A stretch of 64,000 bases of DNA, taken from contig JBAIAC010000068.1 of assembly GCA_037349315.1 (NCBI GenBank), positions 22,101,001 through 22,165,000 on the forward strand, in the 5' to 3' direction. The translations under genes and the position numbers were made by a program. This document shows, one piece after another, positions 11,673-22,581 of this stretch. Positions within the stretch are counted from its first letter, which is position 1; every line of letters starts with the position of its first letter. The stretch is from Chelydra serpentina (Eukaryota > Chordata > Testudines > Chelydridae). The notes under the pieces are model-generated. The model ran no database searches, had not been told where the DNA came from, and saw nothing but the letters and a program-made list of their open reading frames with translations.

Positions 11673-12764
11673 AGAGCACATCATGAATCTCCAGTAAAAC
11701 ATCCTGGATTATTGCTTTTGCAAAAAGTAACTCCATCATTTTGATAGGATGGAGTTTTGCATGTGTTTGTTTTTGCTGTGATCATGATCAAAAACTGCCA
11801 GTAGAATGTGCTCCATGCTGGAAGGACAATGGAAGATCAAGAGTCCAATTCAGATCATTGAGTCTCCCTATGGATCGTAGCTATGTAAACGACAGCAACC
11901 ACATGCACAATGTGGAGCAGAGGCAGCTCTGTCATTGGGGCCAATGGAACATTGGTCCGCTCAGAAAAATGAGGAAAAGAACCGTACATGAAGCACATAT
12001 ACCATAACACCAATTCTATCCACCATTCACAGCGAGTCATTTTAACGGAATAACATTCAGATGAAGGATCTGTGGAGGACAGTTGCTCCAGTGCCCCCAG
12101 ACTACGATGTTGGTGTACACGTTAGTGCAGTAGCAACACTTCATTTAACTATCCAGTAGAGCATTAAGGGGCACTTTCAAAGTTGTCCTTACGAGCACTT
12201 AGTGTAAGCACATTCTTGTTGGGGCGTCCAAAGCGACAGCAGCGCTTCGTTGACCAGCCTGCCATCCATAACAGAGCATGGAGAGTGACTTTCAAAAGTG
12301 CCATTAATTAGTGTGCACACGTACAGTTAATGTAGACTATAGAACCTACCTAGACCTTTGACCTATAGCCACCACTGGCATAGGCAGTCAGGTTCTCAGG
12401 GAAGCTCTCAAGTTGGCATGGGAAGATAATGCTGAAGTGATGGGGGTTAGCTAAGTGGCAGTAGAGCAGGTAGCTTGTTGCTGTACAAAGGTGGCTGCCC
12501 ACAGGACGATACTGCAATAGAGAAGCTGCGTTGACTTCAGAGGGCTTGTTCTGTTACACTGTAAAACACCTTGGCAATGAGGATGGTTTTGCTGTCACCT
12601 ACGCATTCCTCCTGTGTCTGCACCTTTCCCTGCCTTCTGTCAACTCCCTCTGAGTGTTGGACACAAGCAAATTCACCAAAAATCAGTGAAGCTAACTCAG
12701 GTAAATTAATATCTGAGGTTTGCAAGTTTTATTTTTAGCGCATGCTCAGGGTCATACTGATTGC
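11673..12764. other. No confident feature
   Basis: No gene. A weak foldback-like block with 'cactttcaaagtt' and 'gactttcaaaagtgcc' lies at 12170-12305. Confidence 0.4.
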
Positions 12765-13312
12765 CATATCAGGGTTGGGTAGGAATTTTCCTGCAGCTCG
12801 GATTGGCAGGAACCACAGGGGTTTTCTACCTTCCTCTGAACTGACGCCTAGGACATGGGTCACTTGCTAGAGTTATCTGCAGGGCTGGCCTGAGAGGCAG
12901 GCAATCAGGGCGGTTGCTCTTGGCACCAAGGGTTGGGATTTGGGAAGGTCACCACATCCTGTAGCCAGGTGTTTGTGTGTGTCTGTGTGTCTGTGTGTGT
13001 TTTTAACTTGACACTCAGGAGGGCATTGAAAATGTTTGCCACCCTGGGCAGCAAAACATCTCAGGCTAGCCCTGATCATGTGGGTACATCTCACTAAAGC
13101 AATGCAGGGCCCTTGACCATTGGTGCAGCTCAGCCCCTCCTGTTCTCCGCCTGTGGCACGCAATTGTTTCATCTCCTGAGGACTGTAATACTTTGGTCTA
13201 ATTCTTATTGTTGGTGTGGGGGTGGCTGGGGGTGTGCTTAGTGGCCCGTGATAGACAGGAAGTCAGATGAGATGATCTGGTTGTCCTTTCTGGCCTTAAA
13301 CTCTATAGTTTT
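12765..13312 (+). mobile_element. CR1 LINE 3' end, split by a hAT-like MITE
   Basis: The sequence 'ggtaggaattttcctgcag', then 'gattggcaggaaccac' and 'catgggtcacttgctag' is a characteristic turtle CR1 3'-region. It resumes after the insert at 12880-13074 and ends with the CR1 tail 'gtcagatgagatgatctgg' then 'tcctttctggccttaaactc'. Only the noncoding 3' part is present; the element is 5'-truncated, as usual for CR1. Confidence 0.75.
12880..13074. mobile_element. hAT-like MITE inserted in CR1
   Basis: Terminal inverted repeats CAGGGCTGGCCTGAG and CTCAGGCTAGCCCTG pair over 15 bases with one mismatch. The flanking octamers GTTATCTG and ATCATGTG agree at only five of eight positions, so the 8-bp duplication is weak. 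A (GTCTGT)n-like repeat lies inside at 12970-13000. Confidence 0.6.
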
Positions 13313-13793
13313 GTATAGAAGGGAGCGTAGGGAGTTGCTGTGGAAAGGGTATTGGCATGGGGATCATGACAGTAGCAGAACTGAGGAGAAAGAACAAAAA
13401 AGGTGATGAAACTGGATAAAAAGGGAGAGGACTAGATCATTAAGCAGAATATCCACTGTTCCCTAGGTTCCTCTCTGAAGAGACAATGGTAGAAAGCCAA
13501 GAAATAATTAAGTGGGCATCTCCTTGCTCCCGCCCTTCCCCGGCCCAACCCTCTGCCTTGCCCAGCAGCTCTCCTACTGCAGCCACTAGGACCCAGGTCT
13601 ATCACTGTTCTGCCTCACTCATGAAATCATTGTAAGATCAAAGAGGACAAGCTGGGTTGCTTTTTAATCTCATTTGTACAGAAGTAATTACGGATTCACT
13701 GTTTACTTTGATGGAGTCACTCCAGACATGCAACTGAGAAAACAGAGAAAAAAAACTGGCCCAAATTCTAGTCTCTCCTGGGTACTATAGCTA
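13313..13793. other. No recognised feature
   Basis: Nothing defensible seen. Confidence 0.45.
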
Positions 13794-13801
13794 CTTTAAT
13801 A

Positions 13802-14209
13802 CACTGGCTCTCAACCTTTTCAGACTATTGTACCCCTTTCAAGAGTCTGATTGGTCCTGTGTACCCCCAGATTTCACCTCACTTAAAAACGACTTTCTTA
13901 CAAAATCAGATATAAAAATACAAAAGTGTCACAGCAGACTGTTACTGAAAAATTGCTTCCTTTCTCATTTTTACCTTATAATTATTAATCAGCTGGAGTA
14001 TAAATATTGTACTTACATTTCAGCATATAGTATATTGAGCAGTATAAACAAGTCATTGTCTGTATGAAATTTTAGTTTGTACTGACATTGCTAGTGCTTT
14101 TTATGTAGCCTGTTGTAAAATGAGGCAAATATCTAGATGAGTTGATGTACCCCCCAGGAAAATCTCTGCGTACCCCCAGAGGTGCATGTACCCTTGTTGA
14201 GAACCATTG
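13802..14209. mobile_element. Nonautonomous hAT transposon
   Basis: Ends CACTGGCTCTCAACCTTTTC and inverted GGTTGAGAACCATTG-type (as TTGTTGAGAACCATTG). A perfect 8-bp target duplication, CTTTAATA, lies at 13794-13801 and 14210-14217, as expected for hAT. The subterminal 'GTACCCC..' words near both ends are typical of this family. There is no transposase; an open frame at 13828-14067 runs through AT-rich filler. Confidence 0.9.
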
Positions 14210-14254
14210 CTTTAATAAATCAGTGGGTGTGACTTGGATCTGATGTAGAACTAC

Positions 14255-15155
14255 AGTGGTACTTAGATGGCCTCATTTGCCATAGTATCTGAGCACCTCA
14301 CAAGGTTAATAAATGTATCTTCACAACACCCTTATGTGATGTAGCGTACAAACCCCACACTGGGCAACCAGGGGTTAAGAAACTGCTCTGGGCCCAGCCA
14401 GCCCCGCCTGCCACACTCCTGCTTGGAATTAAAAGGTAGGGGTGCAGTTTACTTGGTGGCAGGCAAGGGAAGAGAACAGACTTACTACTGGCAGCTCCAG
14501 CAGAGGAGACCTGAGGGGAAGGGGGAATCTCTCCCTAAGACAACTGCCCAAAGGTCCCTCCTTGAGGGAAGGGAGGACCTGCTACAGAGACAGCCCAAGA
14601 GGGAAGCATTCCCCTTTCTGTCTCATATGAACTCCAGGTTTTGTTAATTCCCTTTGTTTGGTTTGGGCTACCCCAGCAGGGGACAGCCCAAGGACAGATC
14701 AGGCCCAGGTGGGTGGACCTCACTGTGGGAGGAGGCAGTTGCTGCCCAAGAAAGAGGAAGCTACTGTGCTACATGCAGCTGCCAGAAAGTGCCCTGTGGT
14801 GAGTAGACACCCTTCACACCACGTTAACTCAGTCAATGACTTTACTACAATTGCGGGCTGGTGGTAGAAAGTGGCCCAGGGAGGGCAGCCTTAAGCTCCC
14901 TGGCTGTCAGACCACTGGTAGCCCTCAGAGGGCCCTGGGTTGGAGCCCCGTGGAGTGGGAGAGCCTGGGCTCCACTACCAACAATCCCCCTGCAAGTCAC
15001 ATGCCTAATCCCTGACCACTAGGTGACACTACTCCACTGACCAATGAGGACCATCACACCTTGTAATGCAAGAAAGTGCTATTATCCCATAACAGATGAG
15101 GAACTGAGGCACACAAAAATAAGGTGATTCACCCAAGGTCACACAGGGAAATGTA
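14255..15155 (-). repeat. MIR (CORE-SINE), split by a solo LTR
   Basis: The left piece (to 14334, 'gagcacctcacaaggttaat .. cttcacaacaccc') and the right piece (from 15059, 'cagatgaggaactgaggcac', then 'acccaaggtcacacaggg') join into a reversed MIR once the LTR is removed. Confidence 0.75.
14335..15058 (+). mobile_element. Solo LTR inserted in MIR
   Basis: The LTR runs from TGTGATGTAGCG to CCATCACA and is flanked by CCTTA (14330-14334) and CCTTG (15059-15063), a 5-bp duplication with one change. Its start (GTACAAACCCCACACTGGGCA) matches the LTR at 4299 and its 3' portion ('ctgaccactaggtgac', 'gtggagtgggagagcc') matches the LTR at 40838. No internal region remains. Confidence 0.85.
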
Positions 15156-15329
15156 TACAAAAATCTTATAATATATATTTGTTATTATTGTCATTGTGGC
15201 TTTTTAAAGACTGATTATCAGTTTGGCATATGAACTCTACTTCATTGGATCATTCAGAAATGTGGGTGATTTTTTGGTTTGTTTTTTGTTTCTACTTATT
15301 TCTTTTCCTGAATTTTGTCTTTTAGGCAG

Positions 15330-16136
15330 TGTGGTGTGGTGGGTGCCCCACCCCCTTGCATGAGTGGGCTAGGACAGAGAGGCTGCGCAAGGCTGCAGCC
15401 AATCAGGGAGGGCCCATTAGGGAGCCAATCAGGGCCCAGATTGGAGACAGCCAATCAGGGCCAGGCTCAGCCCTATAAAAAGGCTGCTCAGCAGAGGTGT
15501 AGGGAGTCTCTCCCAGGCATTCAGAGGGGAAGGTCTGTCTCCTGCTTTGGAGACCAGCACCTGGGACAGCGCAATGCTGGACAGACTCAGGGGAGCAGAA
15601 GAGAGCTCTAGCCCGTAGCCTACCAGGCTGCAGGCCCTGAACGGAAGGGCCTAGCTGGGTGCAAGAGGGGGCCGAAGGGGAAGTGGCCCAGGGAAGAGAG
15701 GTGGACAAGGGGAGAGAAGGAGGGCAGGAAGGCTGCAGTCTGAGGGTCCCTGGGTCAGGACCCAGAGTAGAGGATGGGCCTGGGTCCCCTCTTTCCCCCT
15801 TGGTACAAGCGCCCAGCCATGGGACGTGGCGCTAACAGACTGCACCAGACCCTTGACAGAAAGGGTTAGACTTTGGGGTGTGGTGAGCAGCTGGGGCACT
15901 GAGAGGAACTGCTGATAACCCTCCTGCCCCCGGAAGGGGGTGAGCGTGGATTAGGGGGCACTGCCAGAGGGCAGCGTCCTGAAGAGGATGCCGCGAGCTG
16001 GGAGCAACGCGGGTCCAGATGCCAGCAAGGGAGCATCAGACGGGACACCACCGGCGGAGGGTACTCCAGGACTGCCGAGAGCTAATTCCCAGACTGACCG
16101 ACAGGAGGCGCCGTGGTGAGGCGCAACCCTGTCACA
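15330..16136 (+). mobile_element. Solo LTR with intact-looking promoter
   Basis: An 807-bp LTR from TGTGGTGTGG to CCCTGTCACA is flanked by a perfect 5-bp duplication GGCAG at 15325-15329 and 16137-16141. It carries three CCAAT boxes, an inverted CCAAT box and a TATA box (separate entry). The downstream half is GC-rich with frames on both strands that are not coding. The family resembles Ty3/gypsy-type LTRs of turtles; the internal region is gone. Confidence 0.9.
15399..15480 (+). promoter_or_regulatory. LTR U3 promoter: CCAAT array plus TATA box
   Basis: CCAAT boxes in the context AGCCAATCAGGG lie at 15399, 15425 and 15451, exactly 26 bp apart, with an inverted ATTGG at 15440. TATAAAA is at 15474-15480, about 20 bases after the last box. 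This order is typical of an NF-Y-dependent polymerase II promoter. That it is active is inference. Confidence 0.75.
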
Positions 16137-16141
16137 GGCAG

Positions 16142-16950
16142 TTCCTCTCCTCTGCCTAAGTAAGCATAGTATGCATTGATGTAACACTACTATTATTTAT
16201 TTGCAGTAGTATCTCCTATTTCCTTATTTCATAGATGGCGAAACTATAACATGTAGCTTATGCAATTTGCCCAAATTCACCCAGCAGATTATTGGTAGAG
16301 TGGTTTCAACTGCTAGATCTCTCCTGGAAAAAATGCTTCTTTCTCATACATCTGTACTGAGCTGAAAAGAAAATGGCTTGGTAAGATTGCATCTAAAGTA
16401 TTTTTTGTCAATTACATTCATTTCCCTTATTCTTTATCGCCTTTCAATTAGGCTAAATAAACATCTATTTCTCAGTTTTCCTCTCCTCTTACATTACAGT
16501 TTCTTGAATGCTCAAATCTAAAATATTAAGAGAGAACATTTTCACTATAACTCCCTATTTATTTTCTGCAATGCCTTCTGCACATTAAAGTCGCACTCCA
16601 AGGTCCTCAGTCTGAAATATCTTAATGCCATTTATTTTGTACTTTTAATTTTTACATCTACCAATGTTCATTGTCATGTTCTATGCTACTTATTTATTTC
16701 CCTCTTTATAGATTTTAAATTTGCTGCTTGCTTGTGTTTTTTCTCCGTTACCCGGCTTTCAGTAATTAGGCGAATTAAAATATTTTGTCTCTTGTTCTGT
16801 CTCAGTAATTTGTATACATGGAAACTTTATATTTAGTGGCACTTATTATTCTGTAACTGTTCAGTAATTAACTGGATAGCTGAGATAAAGAGGAAAAAAG
16901 TAGAAAATAAATTGAATAGTTGATAATTTAACAGTGAAAGATCATGGGGA
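16142..16950. other. No confident feature (AT-rich)
   Basis: AT-rich DNA. The part at 16190-16310 has a weak MIR-like look ('ttatttcatagatggcgaaa'), too decayed to call. Confidence 0.4.
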
Positions 16951-17539
16951 ATCATTTAAGAACACCTGACTGGATGCCCAAAAAGCCACAATCATAGACG
17001 GTTATACAAGTTAAAAAAACCTGGTTTAGAGCAGAAGTGAAGGCAGCTTTAAAAAAAAAAGAGTCATATATAACAAATGGAAGAAAGGGGACATTGATAG
17101 TAGTTGATATAAATCAGAAGTTAGGAACTGTAAATAATTGATAAGGCCAGCAGTGAGACACAAGGGGAAATCTATGACTAGTAGATTTAAGAGCAATAAG
17201 AGTTTTTTATAAATACATTAGGAACAAAAAGAATCCTGACAATGGCATTGGTCCATTAGTAGATGGAGAATTATCAATAATACTACGGAAAAGGCAGAAG
17301 TGGTCAATAAATATTTCTGGCTTGTATTTGTGGGGAAAAACAGATGATACAGTTTCATCATAGGGTGAGATCTCTCTTTCCAGTCCACTAGTATCTCTGG
17401 AGGATGTTTAAAAGCAACTACTAAAGTTTAATATTTTAAAATCACAGGTCCATATACCTTGCCTCCAAGAGTGTTAAAAAAGTTGGCTGAGGAGCTTGCT
17501 CATCCATTAATGTTGATTTTTCAACAAGTCCTGGAGCGC

Positions 17540-18204
17540 TAGAGAAGTTCCAGAAGACTGGAAGAAAGCCTATGTTGTGCCAATTTAAAAAAAAAACCCA
17601 CGGTAAATGGGATGACCCGGGTAATTATAGGCCTGTTAGCCTGACGTCGATCCTGGGCAAGATAATGGAGCAGCTGATACAGAATTCCAATATAGGATTA
17701 AAGAAGAGTAGTGTAATTAATGCAAATCAGAATGAGTTTATGAAAAATAGATCCTGTCAAACTCGATGGTTTTTTTGGATAGGTTACAAGTTTGGTTGGT
17801 AAAAGTAATAGTATTGATGTAAATTCTGTAAGGCGTTAGACCTGGTACCATGTGACATCTTGGTTAAAACATTAGAAAGATATAAAATGAACATGGCATA
17901 CATTAAATGGATTAGAAACCGGCTAATTGAGAGATCTCAAAATGTTACTGCAATCAGGGAATTATTGTCAAGTGGTGGGTTTCCAGTGGGGGATCAGTTC
18001 TTGGCCCTACGCTGTTTGACATTTTTATAAATGACCTGGAAGAAAACATGAACATCCTCACTGATAAAGTTTGCAGGTGACCCAAAAACTGGGGGAGTGG
18101 TAAATAATGAAGAGGACAGGTCACTGATTGAGAGCGATCTGGATCTCTTGGTAAACTGGGCACAAGCAAACAATATGCATTTTAATACAGATAAATGTAA
18201 ATAT
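17540..18204 (+). pseudogene. CR1 reverse transcriptase fragment (fingers to palm)
   Basis: Translation across frameshifts shows CR1 reverse transcriptase motifs: W-K-A-Y-V-V-P before a poly-A tract, then NYRPVSLTSILGKIMEQLIQ (17614-17680), and further on ADDPK in the place of the catalytic FADDT box followed by LLVNWAQANNMHFNTDKCK (18075-18198). Several frameshifts and stops are present, including an A-run at 17586-17597, so no protein can be made. CR1 enzymes copy LINE RNA at the target site; this is a dead copy. Confidence 0.85.
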
Positions 18205-18703
18205 TGTCATGACCCTGGGGTTCTAACCAGGGCTCACAGGGTTTGTGGGAGCAGCAATATGCCCACTCTCCACCTGGCAATCTTCTGATAATTACTTACC
18301 TGGGAGCCATGATGGCCAGCCCCATTGTGAGGCTGTGCCTGGGAGGTCCAAGTGGTGGAGTCACACAGCATCTGATTGACCCACTGGTTTTACTTAAGCC
18401 AGCAACAGGCACTGGAAGTTGTTTGAACAACTGGGCTCCACTCTGCTCCTGCTCCCCCAGCTTGATTTCCTTACACCCTGACCCAGCTTGACTCAGGGCA
18501 TCTGACTTGTGGTTCCTGAGCTCCTGTTTGTCTCCTGCCTCTGATCCCTGGAATCCTGACCTGGCCTGGCTCTGGTTCCCAACTGGTCTGACCTCCAGCT
18601 GACCTCCAGCTCCTGGTATCCTGACTCAGCTGATTCTTGACGCCTGTCTCCTGACTGCAGACTTTGGCTTTGGCTACTAAGTCTGGCTGCCCATGACCCA
18701 ACA
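18205..18703 (+). repeat. 5' LTR of the gypsy element
   Basis: Begins TGTCATGACC and ends near CCATGACCCAACA. It shares with the 3' LTR the order 'actctccacctggcaa', 'cctgggagcc', 'acttgtggttcctga' and 'tggctgcccatgac'. No primer-binding site could be recognised directly downstream, in line with the internal deletion starting there. Confidence 0.8.
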
Positions 18704-18714
18704 TTTTGTAAGGC

Positions 18715-20732
18715 TTTGCAAACTTTTACTGCAGGTTAATTTTGAATTTTTCAAAACAAGTTGAGCCCCTCATTGTCCTAGTCCAGAAAAATGCCCGGTT
18801 CCATTGGTCACCTGAGGCCCCGCACACATTTGAGTAGCTGAAGCTTTCCTTCACCACCACTCCAGTATTGGACCACCCAAACATAATGCTAGCTTTTTAT
18901 TGTGGTGGCAGATACCTCTACTATGGCCATGTGGGCAGTGTGCTCCCAAAGGCATGGACCCAAGCAAATAGGTGGCAGTATCGCTCACTACTTGAGGAAA
19001 CTTGCCCCTGATGAGCCAAACGATGAGATCTTGAAAAAGGAGCTCATGGCAATTAAGACTGTCTTTGAAGAGTGGCAACAGTACTTGGAAGGGGTCCATC
19101 ATACAGTCCAAGTGTTAACTGATTATATGAACCTGGAGTACCTGTGCAGGGCCAAGGTTGCAAACCAATGACAGCTATGATGAGCCCTATTCTTCTCCCA
19201 GATCAACTTTATCTTGACTTACTGCCCTGGAACCAGAAATGGCAAGGGCAAAGCCTTGTCCCAAAGATATGGCGCCAACCCACGTGGTACCAGTCTGGAT
19301 CCAGTCCAGATTCTCAAGTCCCATAATTTCTACATAGCGACTCGCTGCCAGGACCAGCTTGCATTCATTCGCTCTGCCTTTGTCTCTGGAATTCTACTCA
19401 AAGAGTTGGCCATTATCAACTGAGAAATATACAATACCCAGGAGGGGATCAAGTTTGTAAGGGACCACATCTACATTCCTTCAAGACCTGCAAGAGTGGC
19501 GGTTCTTCAACTGGGCCACAACTCCACCTTGGCTGGACATTCAAGACAATATAAAACCTGACTATTAACATCCCATTTATTCTGGCAGCCCCAAATGCAC
19601 CTCATGATAGAGACCTTTGTAGCTTCTTGGGAGGTGTGCAACTGCAACAGGATACCATGCCAGAAACCATGTGGGCTCCTCCAACCTCTAGACATCCCAT
19701 CTTGGCCCTGGGAGGCCATTTCCTTGGATTTTGTGGTAGAACAACCAGAATCCAGTAGTTTCATGACCATTCTGACGGTGATAAATTGCTTTACGTTTTC
19801 TCACTTCATTCCCTGCATGGGTTTACCTACCGTGGGAAAACTGCCTGACTCTGGATAAACAACATAGTCTGTCTTCATAGCCTCCTGGAACACCTCACCT
19901 CCAATAGGAGGCCAAAGTTTACTGCCTGCTTCTGGCACAAGGCCCTACATTTATTAGAAGTTCATGCACACCTGTCCTCTGCATACCATCCTCAGTAGAA
20001 CGGCCAAATGGAAAGAATCAATTCGATCCTCGAAACAATACTTAACTTGCTACACCAACTATCACCAGGATGACAGGTCTCCACTGTTACTGTATGACAA
20101 CTTCTCATACAAAATGCAGACCACATAGCCCCTTCTTTATCAGCTATGGGTACCGCCCCCAATTTCTCACACACTTACCTACATCCCCCCTCAACCCATC
20201 TGTCTCAGACCTAGTACAACACATCTAAGAGGAGGTGAAGGGATACCTTGAAAAGATAAAGGAGGATTACAAAAAGCACATGGACAAGTGTAGTCAAGAG
20301 AGCCTACCTACTCCATAGGATAGAATGTACGGCTTTCTACAGAGCACCTCCGCATGGCAGACCTCTCAGAAACTAGACTACCGGTTACTTGGCTTGTACT
20401 AGATTTGGTGGCACATCAACCCAGTCACCTTCAAGCTCCAGCTCCCTTGATCCCTTAGAGTCCACCCTGTATTCCATTTCTCACTCTACAACCATAGAGT
20501 AAGAACGTGTTTCTGCATGGAGCCCAATCACTGTCCCCAACCAGTGCAAATACAGAGTCAGGAGGAATACATTATTCAAGTCCTGGACTTTAAGTTCAAG
20601 TGGGGCAAATTATTGTACCTGATTAACTGGGAAGGTTATGACCCAAATGAAAGCACTTGGGAGTCAGCTGTAAACATTCACGCTCCTGCCTTGGTTTGGG
20701 TCTTCCATAGAATCCCCACTGAGAAACCTTGA
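18715..20732 (+). pseudogene. Gypsy pol remnant: RNase H, integrase, chromodomain
   Basis: Translation in shifting frames gives, in order: the end of the reverse transcriptase (F-Y-C-R-L-I-L-N-F-S near 18724), an RNase H segment with KLAPDEPNDEILKKELMAIK and VLTDYMNLEYL (18990-19145), a linker Y-C-P-G-T-R-N (near 19220), an integrase zinc region with LAGHS and paired cysteines (near 19530 and 19640), the core with WEAISLDFVVEQPES (19700-19755), an NGQMERIN block holding the catalytic Glu (near 20000), and the chromodomain. The second catalytic Asp of the usual SDRG box reads Asn (near 19911). Multiple frameshifts and stops; nonfunctional. Confidence 0.85.
20562..20732 (+). pseudogene. Chromodomain at the integrase C-terminus (open)
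   Basis: This stretch stays open for about 57 codons and ends at a TGA directly before the 3' LTR. It shows a canonical chromodomain: EEYIIQVLD, then LLYLINWEGYDPNESTWES, with the tyrosine and tryptophans expected to form the aromatic cage, followed by the HAPALV..FH tail found in vertebrate chromoviruses. In such elements the domain is thought to guide integration to marked chromatin. The open frame extends from an ATG at 20517, but nothing suggests independent expression. Confidence 0.85.
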
Positions 20733-21256
20733 CCCATATGGCCCAGAGGGTGCCCCTAGGGGAATGGGTGAAACCCAAGCCTTTAAGGATCAGCCACTCG
20801 CCAACTCTCCACTTGGCAGCCTGTTGACAATAGCTGATCTGGGACCCATAAAGCCCAGCCCCAGTATAAGATTCTGTCCCGAGGTCCAATTGGAATCTGA
20901 GGGTGGCTGATTGAGCCGCTGACCCAACCAAAGCCCACAGCATGAACAGGAAACTGTCCAAACAACTGGGATCCATCCTCCCCTAGACGATGTATCGTGC
21001 TTTCTGATCACCTGGCTTGATTTCCTGGCATCCCAACCTGGCTTGACTCCTGGCATCCGACTTGTGGTTCCTGACTTCCAGTTTGGAGCCTGCCTTGGAC
21101 CCCATCGTGTCCTGACTCTGGTTTCTGATTCATGCTTCTGATCTCCAGTTTGTCTGAAGCTTCTGACTTCCCAGTATTCTGACTCTTGACTCCTGTCTTG
21201 TGACTGGACTCTGGCTCCGACTGCTACATATGACTGCCCATGACTTGGCTATGACA
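20730..21256 (+). repeat. 3' LTR of the gypsy element
   Basis: It starts at or just after the pol stop and ends GGCTATGACA. Start is approximate because the first 60 bases are diverged from the 5' LTR. The 'ctgacttcc / cctgactctgg' pyrimidine-rich words recur many times, as in the 5' LTR. Confidence 0.75.
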
Positions 21257-22035
21257 AATGTATACATCTAGAAATAAAGAATGTAAGCCTTATTTACAGG
21301 ATGGGGGACTCTATCCTGGGAAGCAGTGACTCTGAAAAACATTTGGGGGCCATGGTGGATAATCAGCTGAACATGAGATCCCAGCATGACTCTGTGGCCA
21401 AAAGAGCTAATCTGATCCTGAGATACATAAATAGGAGAATCTTGACTAGGAATAGAGATGTCATTTTACCTCTATATTTGGCATTGCTGGAATACTGGAT
21501 CCAGTTCTGATGCCCGCAGTTCAAAAAGGATGCTGATAACTAGGAGAGCCATGAGAATGGGAGAGTTTAGAGAAGAGCCATGAGAATGATTAAAGAATTG
21601 GAAACCATGCCTTATACTGATAGACTCAAGGAGCTCAATGTTATTAGCTATTTAGCTTAACAAAGAGAAGGTTAAGGGGTGACTTGATTAGAGTCTACAA
21701 GCACCTACATGCAGAACAAACATTTAATAATGGCTCTTCAATCTAGCAGAGAAAAGTGTAACCTGATCCACCGACTGGAAACTGAAGCTAGACAAATTCA
21801 GACTGAAAATAAGGTGTAAATGTTTAACAGTGAGAGTAATTAACTATTGGAACAATTCACCAAGGATTGTGATAGATTCTCCATCACTGGCAATTTTAAA
21901 ATCAAGAGTGGATGGTTTTTTAAAAGATCTGCTCTAGGAATTATTTGGGGGATGTTCTAGGGTCTGTGCTATACAGGGGGTCAGACTAGATGACCGTAAT
22001 GGCCTTGGAGTCTCTGCAAATTCTGAGCTGAAGTT
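21257..22035 (+). pseudogene. CR1 reverse transcriptase C-terminal part and 3' end
   Basis: The frame at 21301-21510 (MGDSILGSSDSEKHLGAM, then VDNQLNMRSQHDSVAKRANL) is the CR1 thumb/C-terminal region; it ends with LALLEYWIQF. Beyond it the conserved 'agagccatgagaatgattaa' and 'aaaagatctgctctaggaat' blocks lead to the CR1 tail. It is the continuation of the CR1 at 17540. Confidence 0.85.
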
Positions 22036-22581
22036 CCATCTTGTTCAGCTTGCGGGCCAAGCTATTGCAGTGCAAATGAAATGCGAAAGATCAGAGTCTG
22101 TTCTAAGAACTTCACAACAGCTAGACCTCGGACCAAATCAAAACCCTGTGTAATGCCAATAAGTCAGTGGAGTTCTGCCAAGCCTGAATTTAGTCTTTTG
22201 TGTTGGGTTTAAAAATATTTGTGTGGTGTTATAATGAAACAAGCATACAGGAATTTGGATAGCAAGTTCACTTCCTGAAATAATAACACCATGAAACTAA
22301 CACAATATGGAATATGATATAATTATCCAGTCTACACAGTTGGGCTCTCATCCTGCAAATGTATATGCACTTGAGTAATTTTGCAGGATTAGGTCCTAGT
22401 AAACTTTTGGTACTTGTGATCTGCACAGCAATTTGCTCACATACTACTTCAACTGGTATACTTGTGTGTGTGTGTGTGGCACGTAACTGTGTGGCAGAAA
22501 ATTGGGCCCATGATTTCTCAGAATTGTGTAAATCAATGGTGTCAGGTTTATATAGTCATTTACCTAATTGACAAATTACTT
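22036..22581. other. No confident feature
   Basis: Contains a decayed copy of the 'atcctgca..tgcaggat' palindrome (22348-22394) and a (GT)n at 22462-22477. Confidence 0.4.

Larger units (their letters stand above)
18205..21256 (+). mobile_element. Ty3/gypsy chromovirus retrotransposon, internally deleted
   Basis: Both LTRs are present: TGTCATGACC.. at the 5' end and ..GGCTATGACA at the 3' end. The flanking target duplication is AATAT (18200-18204) and AATGT (21257-21261), one base apart. The internal region is only about 2 kb instead of the usual 4-5 kb: gag, protease and most of the reverse transcriptase are gone, while RNase H, integrase and a C-terminal chromodomain remain. It inserted into a CR1 LINE. 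Strong LTR divergence and many stops indicate an old insertion. Confidence 0.9.
16955..22035 (+). mobile_element. CR1 LINE, split by a Ty3/gypsy element
   Basis: The CR1 runs 16955-18204 and resumes at 21257-22035. Its two halves join at a TACATCTAGAAATAAAGAATG segment typical of CR1. It ends in the CR1 tail 'gtcagactagatgaccgtaa', then 'tggccttgga'. The 5' part of the full element is missing. The intervening 3.05 kb is the gypsy insert. Confidence 0.9.

Noticed and set aside
15315..16187. Frames of 61-101 codons in a GC-rich block that looked like a CpG-island exon
   Set aside because: The whole block is a solo LTR with a perfect GGCAG duplication.
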